A DNA stretch of 64,000 nt from Favolaschia claudopus (lineage: Eukaryota; Basidiomycota; Agaricomycetes; Agaricales; Mycenaceae). Made by a program: the position numbers and the translations under genes. Positions 45,018 to 56,202 of this stretch are shown here, in pieces. The DNA lies in the NCBI GenBank assembly GCA_037176885.1, contig JAWWNJ010000014.1, forward strand, positions 1,178,001-1,242,000, read 5' to 3'. The notes beneath the pieces were generated by a model. It was not told the origin of the DNA and did not search any database. It worked only from the letters and a program-made list of their open reading frames with translations. Every line of letters begins with the position of its first letter. Positions within the stretch are counted from its first letter, which is position 1.

Positions 45018-46283
45018 ATGCCGTTCCCCCCCTCAGAGCTGCAAAAGGAGATCGCTGCTCTCTCTTCAGAGATCGAGGCTCAGAAAGCGATTCTTGATGA
45101 CTTGATCGGTCGGCGGAATCGAGCTCAGCGCAATCTGAATGCGGTACTCGACCCGATGGCGCGTTTGCCATTGGAACTACAGTCAAAGATCTTCGTTCAT
45201 TGCCTATGTTTTGACGAGGACGAAGGAGCGTCAAGACCTGACCCGAAGCTGGCGCCGATGCTAGTCTTCAATGTGTGCCAGCTCTGGCGGGACATCGCAC
45301 TTTCAACTCCCGAGTTGTGGTCACATTTACGAATGGAAGGCTCACCGCGCGGGTCGAACCACTTCCAACTCTACGAGATCTGGTTAGAGCGTTCTCGCTC
45401 CCTTCCGGTTTCTCTGACATTGGAGGGCACCTCGGTACTTGCGGCGGATGTCAACTACCTCATCGACTGCTCTGCGCAGCGTGTAGAAGAACTGTCGCTG
45501 CTCCTGTTGGCCGACCCTCATGATGAATATCGCATTCCCCAACTACCATTTTAATCGCTGAAGAAATTGGTTATTACAGTCCAGGACAGACAGCCTTTTC
45601 ATGTGCAAGATTGGATCTATCTTGTGTCTATGTCTCCTCGCCTCCTGCACTGCACCGTTTTAGCATCGTCCTTTTATCATGTGGTTGGGGGAGCTTTCGA
45701 GCCTTCCACGCTCACAGCACTCAAGGAACTGCGTCTCGGAAAGAGGTCATTGTCAGTCCCGGCGCTCAACAATGCCACAATTGTATTGAGATATATCACT
45801 CTACCTGCCCTCGAAAGACTTCACATTCACTGCAGCATCACCCGCGATACAGTTAGCGACTTCTCAGCTTTCATCCTCCGCTCCTCTCCCCCACTGCGTT
45901 GCCTTGTCTTCGACGCTTCCGTATACGTGGTCGAAGCTCCCACCGCAGAATGTCTCTATGCAGTGCCCACCCTCGAGACTCTCACGTTATCGACCAGCGA
46001 CTTAGTCTCCGTTCTGGAACTGCTTGCTACAGACTCAGCTCTTCTGCCGAATCTGGAGCATCTCACATGCACACCCAAACGGAGTCGGTGGCGTGGCGAC
46101 TTTGAAGTCGTCGTTCGTATACTCCAAGTTCGGTCTTTGAGTATGTTCCGGCTCAATATTACCACCATCGGCGCCTTTGGTGGTGCCGACGTCCCAAACG
46201 AAGATATCCTCGTTGAGCTACGAAGGATACGCAGCAGTGGCGTCGACATCTACATCGGGGATGAGCAGCGAAACCTTGTATGA
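45018..46283 (+). pseudogene. F-box/LRR gene with a single nonsense codon
   Basis: From ATG 45018 (MPFPPSELQKEIAALSSEIE) the frame has the helix, then an F-box (DPMARLPLELQSKIF ... VCQLWRDIALSTPELW), and stops at a TAA at 45552-45554. The same frame continues without break as SLKKLVITVQDRQPF and leucine-rich repeats to SGVDIYIGDEQRNLV, ending 46283. The end mirrors the intact gene at 41852 (SIYVGSRSRNFV). One substitution, most simply CAA to TAA, would account for the loss. An uncalled intron over the stop or a sequencing error are alternatives. Confidence 0.8.
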
Positions 46284-46344
46284 TCTTGGTGAGTCAATCG
46301 GCGTCATATGAAGTGTCGCGCGGCTTACCATGATCTAGTGGTCG

Positions 46345-47024
46345 TGCCATACAGTTTCCGGTCCCCCTTCGTTTCGTGTCATCCTACGTGTTCCGTCCCG
46401 CCTCCCTCAATCAGACCATCGATATCACGACGACTTCATCGTATTCTACATCTTTGCTTCTTGCTTTCATGTCGCGCCTCTCATTCGCCGCGAGTGGCTC
46501 GGCTTTCTCGCTGCCCCAAACTACCCACTCCTCTACAACTTTCTCAAGCGCGGTCACGTACTGCATCTTGCTGAGCGGTATACCCGTACCGATCCGCTAC
46601 TGTCGCGTATCGGAAGGTTGCCCCTGCTTCAAAGCTCACAAGCCCTAGCCTTCTTCCTCGTGCACGATGAGATCGTCTCGAGTACCTGATCCCTGATCTC
46701 AACCTCGGTTTCTTCGCACCGGCCACCCTCGATGAATCCCCACCAGAGCTCTGTACACTCGCTCGCAAGCTGATCCAATGCGGCCTATATGCAGACGGAA
46801 CACGTTCTCTTGCAAACCGGTTGGGTGTCTAGTCATCCTTGTCCGGTCCCGGATTGCGCCCATACGCAGCATGGAGGGTGGGTCCAGGCAGGGGATAGTG
46901 GCACTCGGATTCCCACATTTCCAGACGAAGGTCTCGGAGACGTCTCGACGCTGCGAAAGCTTCGTGCTGTCTCCTTCGCTTTACCGCTAGACTTCGGCCT
47001 GCGAGCGGTTTATGCTTTCACTTA
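46345..47024 (+). pseudogene. Decayed gene of unknown family
   Basis: A long coding-like frame reads FIVFYIFASCFHVAPLIRR, WLGFLAAPNYPLLYNFLKRG and LPLLQSSQALAFFLVHDEIV. It shifts near 46686, continues as LGFFAPATLDESPPELC, and stops at 46830-46832. A further Cys-containing piece (CPVPDCAHTQHGG) follows in another frame. I do not recognise the family. One or two indels separate the parts. Confidence 0.45.
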
Positions 47025-47312
47025 GATTTTCGATCGGACTGTTATGAGCTAGATAGAATCTAGATATCTCGTCGTCTAGTTTAGTCTCTGTGGCTCCAAA
47101 AACCCCGCATTGTACCTTTACTTGTAAGTACATAGACGCGTTGTTAGTGGTACTATGTAGGACGGACATGGGCCCATGTATCCACCTGACTACTCGTATC
47201 CAATTCTTGAATCCTCCAGTGCGTCTGACCCTAACCCTAGCCCTGTTCTGCCTGGGGAGCCCTCTTGCTTGCAGACCACGACCACGACAACACCGCACGA
47301 CCAGCGACGCAC

Positions 47313-47480
47313 ATGGAGTCTGTCACAGAGCTACACGAACTCATCGACGAGCTCTCCTTTGCCATCGACGTTCAGCTTGAGGCGCTTGAATCTCTCGAAA
47401 AACGCAGAAGTGATGCTCGGCGCGCATTGAATTCCAAGCTCGATCCGGTGGCTCGCTTTGTGCAAGCCAGTGGATCCTAG
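47313..47480 (+). pseudogene. Truncated F-box N-terminus
   Basis: ATG 47313 (MESVTELHELIDELSFAIDV ...) closely matches residues 1-48 of the 41852 gene, down to LEKRRSDARRALNSKLDP. The homology ends after DPVAR at about 47458, and the frame closes 20 bp later. The break is followed by unrelated sequence and a Harbinger remnant, so an insertion or deletion probably removed the rest. Confidence 0.75.
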
Positions 47481-47639
47481 CGGCTTCCAAGGTGCTGGAA
47501 GGCTCTAATCGCGTAATGGATTAGAGTGGCTTAGAGGTCACCCGAGTGTCTTAGAGGCCATCATGAGGTTTTAACTGTACATTATAAGAGACCCCGAGGC
47601 TTGGGGCCTTCGAAGACCTTCTAACTACTTCCACGCCGC

Positions 47640-47917
47640 TATAAGCAATCCAGGAATTTTCCGACATGTTTCACCCACACAAAGTGCTACAGTACACAAT
47701 TTCCTCCGCATCCATGAGCCGATAAATGATCTCGACGAAGACGTGGAATACGATGTCGAAGGGCATCCATTCCTGGCAGCACCAGAGCATAACGAGCAGG
47801 ATGTACCAGTTATTGCAATTGATCAGGTGGAGAAGACGAGAGCGGATGCGCGACGGGATCGAATTGCACAGGCAATGTGGAACGATTATATACTAGATCA
47901 CCCCGACTTGCAGTAAT
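47640..47917 (+). pseudogene. Harbinger nuclease C-terminal remnant
   Basis: The frame reads ATVHNFLRIHEPINDLDEDV and ends ARRDRIAQAMWNDYILDHPD then TAA. It parallels the C-terminus of the 21349 nuclease (ALHNFILDHDEGDLD, QAMWQDYVQYRDQ). No catalytic block is present, so only the 3' end survives. Confidence 0.7.
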
Positions 47918-48136
47918 AAACACATTTGAATTTTGGTAATCGTTACAATTGTTTCTACGAGAATGCGGGTAATGCTACAATACTATTTGAGACACAGAGG
48001 ATACAATGCGAGTTGGAGACACCGATACAGGAACAGAAAAACAACAAACAGCGAGAGTGGAGACTGAGAATCAAATCGACGAGAAAAAGTCTGGGTTATC
48101 GTGAGCAACGAGAAATAGAAGGAGGACTCAACGCAC

Positions 48137-49435
48137 CTAGTAATCATCTGGCACCGCAATTCCTGCCTCTTCCAAGATTCCAGCAATGATTCCTCTGCGA
48201 CGTTCCGGACGATCTTCGGCAATAAAGCCGCGTGCAAAAGCGGGATCCTTGCTGAGCGCACGAAGCACACGTTGATAGAGTCGGCCATTTGGGTCCGGGG
48301 GGAGCAAAGAATCGTCCTTGAGAATGGCGACGACTTCGTTGACATAAGAAGTGTCGGCGGAGGTGACGAGTGGTTTTCCGACGGCAGCTGCGAGGTCTTT
48401 CATCGAGTCTGCAAGCTGGCTGCCGGCCTGTGCATTGCGACGTGCGGTGGTGGTGGAGGTGCTGCTGGAGCCAGACTTTCTTCGTTTACGGCCGTTGTTG
48501 CTGTCGGCGTCGTCATCGTCGTCATCGTCGCTGTCAGCGCGTGTACGCTTGCTATTGGATTGTCTGCGGCTCGGAGGAGACTGCAGTACATTAGGAACAG
48601 GTTGGGCGTATAGAGAAAAGGACGCACCGGGCGGAGTTCATCATCATATGCACCTCCATCTGCGTCTTTATCTCCGGGAAGACCGTCGTCAGGTTCGTTG
48701 CGCTTGGAAGGGCTGTTGAGGTTGGCCATTGGGGTGCGAGTGTTGGGTTCAGCAGGAGGGGCAGCGGGTTTATCGGAAGCGGGGTCGTTGGAGGGGCCAG
48801 CACGAGCATCATTTTCTTTGTCTGTAGCTGGAGTTGGTGGGGTTGTCGCTGCCGCCTTCACCGTCTTCTTAGATTTGCGTTTCTTCGTACCAAAAGAGAT
48901 AACATTTTCGCCTGTGGCACGGTTCTTGAGGCCGTCGTAGAGTTCGTCAAGCTTGGTATAGAAAGGGCAGGGAGATTTGAAGCATCGCGCGTATTGTGAG
49001 CCGTGTTCCTAGCCGCCAAGGCATGACCATCGTCGCAGAGCAAAGAAAGAGGCAAAAGAGCACACACTTTGACAAACTCTTTCACATATTCCTCGGTGTT
49101 GATTGCATGTTTCTCTTCGTTGTCCCAGCCTGTTCCACTGAACTTTTCGACGAACAGGTAGTTGTCAAAGATTCCTTCAACTAGCACAGTGTTTGAGTCG
49201 TTCTGGAGTCTATTCTGATCAAAGAGAAGCTCACATAGTCCAGTTTTGCCTTGCATTTCTTCTGATCCTTCTTCACCTCCACATCCGGCTTCGCCTCTGC
49301 AACGGCGTCGATGACCTTTGGCCAGACAGTCGGCTTCCATCCATTGCCGCTTTGATAGTCGCTCTTGAGTTCAAGCAACGTGTCGAGCATCCCGAGGACC
49401 TCCCCCTTGGTCCAATGGACCTTAGTTCCCGACAT
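48137..49435 (-). CDS. Myb/SANT-like domain protein, four exons, intact
   Basis: Minus-strand ATG at 49435 (MSGTKVHWTKGEVLGMLDTL); an in-frame ATG at 49483 is also possible. Exons continue KPTVWPKVIDAVAEAKP, KKDQKKCKAKLDY, then FVEKFSGTGWDNEEKHAI and HGSQYARCFKSPCPFYTKL. The Trp/aromatic spacing of a SANT (Myb-DNA-bind_3) domain spans the introns. A disordered Pro/Asp-rich linker with a basic KRTRADSDDDDDDD stretch follows, then a conserved-looking C-terminus (LYQRVLRALSKDPAFARGFI) to TAG at 48137. All introns splice in phase. It lies tail-to-tail with the nuclease remnant at 47640, as in the 21-24 kb pair, so it is the accessory gene of a second Harbinger element. Confidence 0.78.
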
Positions 49436-49489
49436 TGGATGTATACGACGCGGAGGAAGGTGAGAGGAAGCGAGACGAGACATGCGTGA

Positions 49490-50280
49490 CAGAGAGTGAC
49501 AAAATTCTGATCCCCAACAGGATTCTGATTGGATTCGGAGGCAGAATCGGAGGCACCCGATCAGGCCCTGAGCATGGTTAGCAAGCGTGTTGGATGGACA
49601 ATGCCAAGATACATCACGGGGCAGCCGTCCGGGAGCTCTGCGATGAATACGGTGAGAAATCTTGCAATGTTCATGCCAGCAGATGCTGACCGGTCACAGG
49701 TGTACGCCTCATCTATCTTCCCCCATACTCTTTGTGTTGGTAGCAGCGCAGGAACAGTCAATCTGATGAAGTAATCGAACGATTGAATGGATTGTGCTCA
49801 CGATCGGAAGGATTGAAAGATTTGGTAGTTACTGTACAATCTGATAGCTAAAGTTTTGTTTGGCTTTAATTGTAACACTATTTAATTAGTTTGACAAATG
49901 GCGGCGGCGGCGTGGGCACGTTGCCGCCCTTAGAGCATCCGTCGTACGACTACGCAGTAGGGTGCAGGACGCCGGCGGAAAACAATGCGTGTGCCGGAGA
50001 TGCGTAAAATGTTGCTGCAGACGATGGAAGAGCCATGGGCAGGAGGGACGAGGACGGGTTACTTTGAATGGTTTCTTACTCATCTCAGCACTTGGAGCGA
50101 AGCTTCGCCTCTGCAGAAGGAATTCGCTCTGCTTTCAAGGATTACTTCGCCCTCTTGTCTTACATCATCAAGTATACTCAAGATTCCACGGTTGGGCCAC
50201 TGGATTATTGTGGTATCGTCCGTCGAATCAAGGGTCGTGGCGAAGATGTGTATGTGTTCTCTCGCTTCACTGTGCGAAGG
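49490..50280. other. No confident gene
   Basis: Short overlapping frames on both strands around 49960-50330 but no domain. GGCGGCGGC microsatellite near 49900. Confidence 0.35.
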
Positions 50281-50283
50281 ATC

Positions 50284-50450
50284 CGTCATGCATTTCAAAA
50301 CTAATCGTCATGAATTTCAAATTTCATGATGTTTTGTCATCAAGCACATCATGAAGTTCAAGGACGGCCCAAAAGCCATTTTTATGAGGACATGAATTCA
50401 TGGCAGAACATCATGAAATTCATCATGAAAAATCCAGCTGAATTTTGCAA
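50284..50450. repeat. TTCATGA-rich repeat, left copy (partner 51243-51385)
   Basis: ATTTCATGA and its complement recur many times. The 51243-51385 copy, read in reverse, follows the same order as 60721-60890 (GATGTTG, GACGAAACGTTA, CCTGAAATTCCTAA), so these belong to one dispersed family. Confidence 0.55.
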
Positions 50451-50794
50451 AGTCCACATCCTTGATATACAAGTCTACAAGATGTATTGAGTGAATATTT
50501 ATGTCACTGATATGCCTACTCTGTTGCTCTTTACTGAGTTTGAAAATTGCGGCAGGATTGCGACCCGAAAGGGGATGCAATCGGTATGAGAAGGGTGGGA
50601 TATATGTATGCGTTGCTACATGTATGGTGTAACAGAACATGTCCTGCAAAGCCCTCTTGGCCTAATGGGAGTGAGGCATGCGGCTAACGAGATTCATTAT
50701 TTTGCTTCGTGCCATCTAATTTTCCTCATGTTTCCCTTTGAAATTCCTGACAAACCGTCATGGAAAAACGTCAGGAAGAGGCCCAAACTTGTTA

Positions 50795-51242
50795 GGGCCT
50801 GATCGGGCCCGCGGTCTAAATAGACGGCTCAGCCAAATTTCAGCCGTCCGGTAACTCGGCCATTTCGGCCGTTAACCCAAAATCACGCCGTGACAATAGC
50901 AGTCATCAACACTCAATGTGGGCAGCGTCAAGACCATCCCGCCCTTCATCCCGCCCCTTCCGCACTTTGCTCTATCTCTCTCCGTGAATTGGGGAAAAAG
51001 AGTTTTCTTGGACAAGAATTCAAAACAAATACATATATTCTTATCTATTCACGCGCGCCGGCAAAGAAGTAAAAAATGAGGCTAAAACAAGGTCCTCGTC
51101 GTCGAGGGCGGGGAGCAGACAGCGCCGACGATGACTTGATGTTGCCAGCTCACGATAGCAACGGTGTTGCGTTATGGTGACTGATGTGACCTCCCTACCT
51201 ACCATACCGTACGGTAATTTAGACCGCGGGCCCGATCAGGCC
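50795..51242. mobile_element. 448-bp palindromic element
   Basis: Inverted termini GGGCCTGATCGGGCCCGCGG extending to TCTAAAT on both sides (27 bp exact). The TTCATGA-rich blocks lie outside, so the whole structure may be one larger foldback. No clear target duplication. Confidence 0.65.
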
Positions 51243-51522
51243 CAAAGTTTAGGAATTTCATGACCCCCCAATCCTAACGTTTCGTCATGAATTCATGATG
51301 AACCAACATGAATTTCAAACTAAACTGTCATGATTTTCCCGACTTTAGGTCATGACCAACATCATGAAATTCAAGACCTTGCCTGGGTATGTATTAGGAT
51401 TTTGTACATACTGTCAATGCGACCCCCGGGTGAGAGCAAGTCCTCTGACAGCGTGGCATCCATCTTTGATGCCCGAGATCCGAGGCCACGTGCCTGGCAC
51501 CAGCGTTGGGGGGATAGCGTTC

Positions 51523-51901
51523 AGTGACCGTCCTATAGGCCTTAAAAGTGGGTCGGCGGACCCTAAAGCCCTTTTAAAGGGCAAAGGCCTATAGCTATAA
51601 GGCTTTATAGGCCTATAAATGTCACGTGTTAGCGCTTGGACCACGCCTCAAGCTGCAATTATTTTTGGAAGAAAAACCTTTGAAAACACAGCAGAATCAA
51701 CCTTCAGACGAAATGAATTGCTGTTCAGCACCTTAGCTGGTGCCACTCACCCGCTCGCTGCTTCTGTTGACTGGAGCAAAGACATGTGACTTTATAGCCC
51801 TCTTTAAGGCCTTCAGACTTGTTCGACGAATGCTATAGGCCTCATTATAGCCCACCTATAGGGCTATAGCTTTTAAGGCCTTTGCCCTTCGGCCGGTCAC
51901 T
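51523..51901. mobile_element. 379-bp MITE with 10-bp duplication (Mutator-like)
   Basis: GATAGCGTTC occurs exactly at 51513-51522 and 51902-51911. Ends AGTGACCG and CGGTCACT are short inverted repeats, and the interior is crowded with AGGCCTATAG palindromes. A 9-11 bp duplication suits Mutator-like elements, but AGTG also follows the right copy, so the exact edges could shift. Confidence 0.6.
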
Positions 51902-52088
51902 GATAGCGTTCAGTGCTGTGGTACGCAGCGACGACCCACTGTGAAGGCTTCGCAAGCCTAGAGAAGTATTGAAAGACTGCCCAGCCCATAGATAGACGTA
52001 ATTCAGTGCTATTTTACGCTTTAGGACCATAATCATCGAGCAATATTGTGTTCATGGAATAAGTACAGTATCTTCGAAGTTCGGCATA

Positions 52089-52353
52089 CTGTACTAATCC
52101 GACCGGTCGTTCACTGGGTGTCACGCGTCACCCAAATCGTTCACCAGACAAGTCGTTCACATCACGGCAATCAGGGCAAAATTGCCATATATGGAAGGCC
52201 GGCACTGCTCGGCAAGTGCCGGCCGGAAATTTTTGCGATTTGACGCTTTTTGGGCCGAAAAACTCCTCGTCACCCGTCACCCTGTTCAAAATTGTTCAGT
52301 TCAGGAACCGGCGTCACGCATAATAACGTGAACAACCGGTCGGATTAGTACAG
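52089..52353. mobile_element. 265-bp TA-flanked MITE
   Basis: Termini CTGTACTAATCCGACCGGTC and complement, about 26 bp with one difference. TA at 52087-52088 and 52354-52355. TCACGCGTCAC is subterminal, as in the 23799 element. Confidence 0.88.
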
Positions 52354-52359
52354 TACGTA

Positions 52360-53030
52360 CTGGTTACGACCCCGCCCAAAGTCCCAGATGCTTCACAGTG
52401 ATGCTTCACAGTGGTAGATATTAGGACCGGCAAGTGTAAATGTGGGGTTCCAAGCCCTTTATGCAGCCAACAAGCTCCATATGGTTGCGGACCGAACTTC
52501 GTGACAAGTCGCAGTCCCAATTTGGTAATTGATACTGTCACGTCAATTTTCATTGAGGCATCCTGGGATTGTGTAAATAGCATTGCAAGAAGGTAATCTA
52601 CAAACGTACTGGAGCAAAACTTCGAAAAATCGGTTTTCCATGTTTTGCACGGCAATTTCGCGCTTTTGATTGCGGATCACTCGGACCGGTGGCTGTGCAG
52701 CAGCATCAATGTCGCCTGGTCATTCCCGATTTCTTGGTTAAGAGATTTCACTTTCACTGTGGGGTCCGGAAGAAGGGGTTCGGGATTGCAGAGGCAGAAT
52801 GGCAGAGAAAAACTTGATTAGCTAAGCTGCCTCAAATTCGTGAGTTTAGTACACACAATTTTGGTTTTTCGCTGTTCAAATTTCGCGTTTTGTAACCCTA
52901 AGTTAGGAGTACCTCCGATTCCTCTGGAATAAAAATTTCACCTATAAACCATACCCTAGTTCCTGCTAAATCTCGAATCCCGAAGGATTTTGAGCAAAAT
53001 TGCGACTGGTCATGAAGTTTTGGCCGCAAC
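52360..53030. other. No gene seen
   Basis: Short frames only. The end of this interval (TTTTGGCCGCAACCATA) resembles the CAGTTGCGGC MITE termini. Confidence 0.4.
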
Positions 53031-53034
53031 CATA

Positions 53035-53587
53035 CTCGTTATGGCAATAAGTCTTGGACGGTGGAATTTTTGACTGCTCTTGGCCTTCTAAGCAAGTTTT
53101 CGGCAGATTTGAGGTGCTAGATTTCAGTAGAGTATTCCACCGACCCCATTTCGTCCATCAGTCTGATCAAATAAATCTTGATCTATAACCATGAAAGGCA
53201 AAACAGAGATAAACATTGAAAACTGCAAATTAAGGCCCAGTTATCCATGTTTTTGGCGCAAAGCTGGATAGCTAGGCTTGTAGATCGTCCAAAACTAGTC
53301 GTAATTCAAGCTGGGAGTCTCTACTGGGCTTTACCAAAGCTATACATTGGGGCATACAAGTTTGATGGGAAATGATGTCCCAATGAGCGAAAAAATGCAC
53401 ATTTGGGGTTATTGATGTGTTCTGCCTTTTATGGCAGCGGATCAGCGCTTGGTGATTGGAGTGATGGCCGGAATATTATCAGTGGTTCACTCTACGCACA
53501 TTCAGCATCTTGAATCAGCCGAAAAGCGGTTTGATCTGTCGCAAACGACGCAAAATCCCACCGTCCAAGACTTATTGCCATAACGAG
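53035..53587. mobile_element. 553-bp TA-flanked MITE
   Basis: Termini CTCGTTATGGCAATAAGTCT and complement pair for about 32 bp without mismatch. TA at 53033-53034 and 53588-53589. No transposase. Confidence 0.88.
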
Positions 53588-54034
53588 TATTGGGCAGGCT
53601 CAAGTTGGACCGCCAAGTTTTCCGAACGACGTGTCATTTCCTTATCCGACCGTGTGAACTGGCACGTGTCCCAACAAGGCAAAATACGTTGGCAGTGACC
53701 CATTGCCTCAGCATCGTCGTCGTGGCCATCACGGCTGCCGAGGAGGAATGCCCTGGAGCCAGCAACAATGAAAGATTGCACCAACTCTGTCCACTTTTTC
53801 GATTGCCGCCTTTGATTCATGCGCGGGCTGGACTTGGACTTGCTTGGATCGAACCTTCCCTCCGAACTTGCCGCGGCTCGGTTACGGTATGCAAGCTACT
53901 CTCATTGACAACTCGGCTGCATGCGTTTTACTAACCGGGGGGTGGGTTGATAATACCGAGGCAGGTTCCTTAGGTTCCTTGCACTGAGTGCTTGCTAAAC
54001 TGTCAACCAGCCATTCGACCTCTCAAACGCTAAC

Positions 54035-54424
54035 ATGGTACTCTTCGATCTGTCGAGCCTCACGATGCGCTCAGTAGGCGTGACCTCGGGCAAATTTCCG
54101 AAAACTGTTGCTTGGCACGTACTTGGAACAATCACAGACTCCATGCCTTCGGGCGTCATTCTTACCACCTGGGTACCCTATGCAGGTGGAAATGGACATT
54201 TGGTACCTGAGATTTGGTTGTATGTGCCGGCACCCATAGCGCAAATACGCTGTGCGGATCTTCGTGGCCGACTGTGGCATTTGGAACTTGACATCGATCC
54301 TCCTCGACACCATGCCATCGTCGTATCGTCCGCTATCTTGCGGCTAACCATTGAAGAATTCGGGTCAGTTATCTTCCGAATCACGGCAAACCAGCGGATT
54401 GTCGCCCTTTTCAGGCAGTTTTAG
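54035..54424 (+). CDS. Possible small hypothetical protein
   Basis: ATG 54035 to TAG 54424 gives 129 residues of ordinary globular composition (WLYVPAPIAQIRCADLRGRL, AILRLTIEEFGSVIFRI). No recognised domain, no signal peptide and no intron. It is flanked by a MITE and retroelement remains. It may equally be a chance frame. Confidence 0.3.
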   Translation: MVLFDLSSLTMRSVGVTSGKFPKTVAWHVLGTITDSMPSGVILTTWVPYAGGNGHLVPEIWLYVPAPIAQIRCADLRGRLWHLELDIDPPRHHAIVVSSAILRLTIEEFGSVIFRITANQRIVALFRQF

Positions 54425-54674
54425 GTATTTATATGGGCTGCAACGGTTCGGCAGGGCCAATGCCACGGGCAGAGCTGATACCCGAGGGTCCCGAGCTGGA
54501 TGAAGCATTTTTGCTGTCAGTGAGAACCGAGGGCACATTTTCAAGGCCGTTCCGGCCGTAGGAGTATAATTCCGAATTTCCCTGATTTTAGGCGATTTTC
54601 TGAGGCCTGGTCAAACAATTCGGATAAAACGTCGACCTGGCGGAGGCCTGGTCTGAATTCGGATGAGATTTTCC

Positions 54675-55435
54675 CCATTAGGGGTCCGGATAAGACGTCC
54701 CAACATCCAAAATTCGCCCGGCAGGCATCATAGTTGGTTGTCGGGGGTCCTCCCGCAGCTTTGCAAATGGCTCCGGGTCGTATGCGATGCGGGGAGTTGC
54801 GGCGCGAAATCGGAGGACACCGTCGTAAATTGGAACGACAAATGTGTTGATCACAGAGACAAAGCCGGCGAGCTCAACGTACGGGAGGCGAGGCATCCAA
54901 TTCATGACCAGAGTATAGACGCGTTGGAAGAAGTCGATGATGCAAAAGGTCCAACGCGGAACTGTGTATCGAACATCGAGGGGCCGGATGAATCGCTTCC
55001 AAAAAGAGGTTAGATGAGATAAAAGATTGAAGGAGAACACACCTGCTTCGAAGGGTCGAAAGCAAACTGAAATATGTGAGCCTTGAGCTCCGCCTGCTGC
55101 TTCTCCTTCTTCGAGGTTGAGGAGTCGGACTCCTGCTGGCGCGCAGCCCGTGAGTTCAATGCCTCAGCGAAGCTTTGGAACGGCGGTGGTGCGGCGGTGC
55201 TGTCGCCAGACGAGGTTGGCTTTCGGGCAGCCGGCTGAGATCGAACGAGTCAGTACTGATGAGAGAAAAGATGAGGCTGCAACGTACCTCTGGTGCTGAA
55301 GCCGAGCTTGCCTTTCGGGCAGCCATCTGAAATCAAGTGAGTCAGTAGCGATGAGAGAAAGGATGAGGCTGCGACGTACCTCTGGTGCCGAAGCCGAGGA
55401 TGAAGAGGATCCCAGGGTTAGGCCTAGGCCCAGTG
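54675..55435 (-). pseudogene. Gag-like N-terminal remnant of a second YR-type retroelement
   Basis: Minus-strand exons with near-duplicate 5' ends (AARKASSASAPE and PAARKPTSSGDS, separated by two almost identical introns) run into FQSFAEALNSR, STSKKEKQQAELK and AHIFQFAFDPSKQ, a block I associate with ORF1/gag of basidiomycete DIRS/Ngaro-like elements. After a further intron the frame soon decays (FRVGPFASSTSSNAS then a stop). It lies outside the B2 repeat of the neighbouring element, so it belongs to a different, truncated copy. Confidence 0.5.
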
Positions 55436-55516
55436 GGAAGTCTGGGCAGCCAGATCGAGCCAGCGGACAAATATCGAGCCATTTCAGCCCCCGCCATTTT
55501 CTAAGGAGATTCTCCT

Positions 55517-55635
55517 GGATTGGCCTGAGTTCTCGAGAGGGAGAGATGAGTAAGCAAGCCATTGATATATTGGGCGTGAACTCCGAAATGGAGCTCGCTG
55601 CACTCCGCCCGAAGACGAAGGAGCCGAGGCAGCCC
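55517..55635. repeat. B2 repeat (partner B1 at 55945-56063)
   Basis: 119 bp beginning GGATTGGCCTGAGTTCTCGA and ending GAGGCAGCCC on the plus strand, identical by eye to 55945-56063. Confidence 0.88.
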
Positions 55636-55720
55636 CTACGCAACTAAAGAATACAGAACAAATCCGTAGCTACGTGAGTGCGCAGGAAATAGCAAAACTA
55701 ACTAGGGATGGGTGGGTGGG

Positions 55721-55944
55721 CACGAAAAAAGAGGGTATGACGGCGACGGGGGGACAAGACTAGAAGCGGGGAAGGAGACTCGAGGTCATGGAGGGGGAGG
55801 GGCTGGAGAAGAGAAGGTCTCAAAGAGACGGAGTCACCGAGCCAAAGGCGCGATGCGGAGGCGGGCGAGACGAAAAGAATGAGGAGACACGTGACTGATG
55901 GGTGATCACTTTAGCCAATCCCTTCGGTCTGTCCAGACCACCTA
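55721..55944. repeat. A2 repeat (partner A1 at 58417-58640)
   Basis: 224 bp from CACGAAAAAAGAGGG to CAGACCACCTA. It differs from 58417-58640 at two visible sites (one in a G-run, one A/G near the right end). It directly abuts B1. Confidence 0.88.
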
Positions 55945-56202
55945 GGATTGGCCTGAGTTCTCGAGAGGGAGAGATGAGTAAGCAAGCCATTGATATATTG
56001 GGCGTGAACTCCGAAATGGAGCTCGCTGCACTCCGCCCGAAGACGAAGGAGCCGAGGCAGCCCAAAACCAACAGCTCACCCTGAAGCAGCCAAAGGTGGG
56101 CGAAATACAGGGGGAAGCGCCACAGGCTCCACAAAAACAGGGAGGAGATGGACAGCAATGGGGAGGCGAGAGGGGAGGGAGGGGGAGGGGGAGGAAGGGG
56201 TG

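Noticed and set aside
53590..53934. 114-codon ORF
   Set aside because: It begins in the end of a MITE and shows no domain or coding-like pattern.
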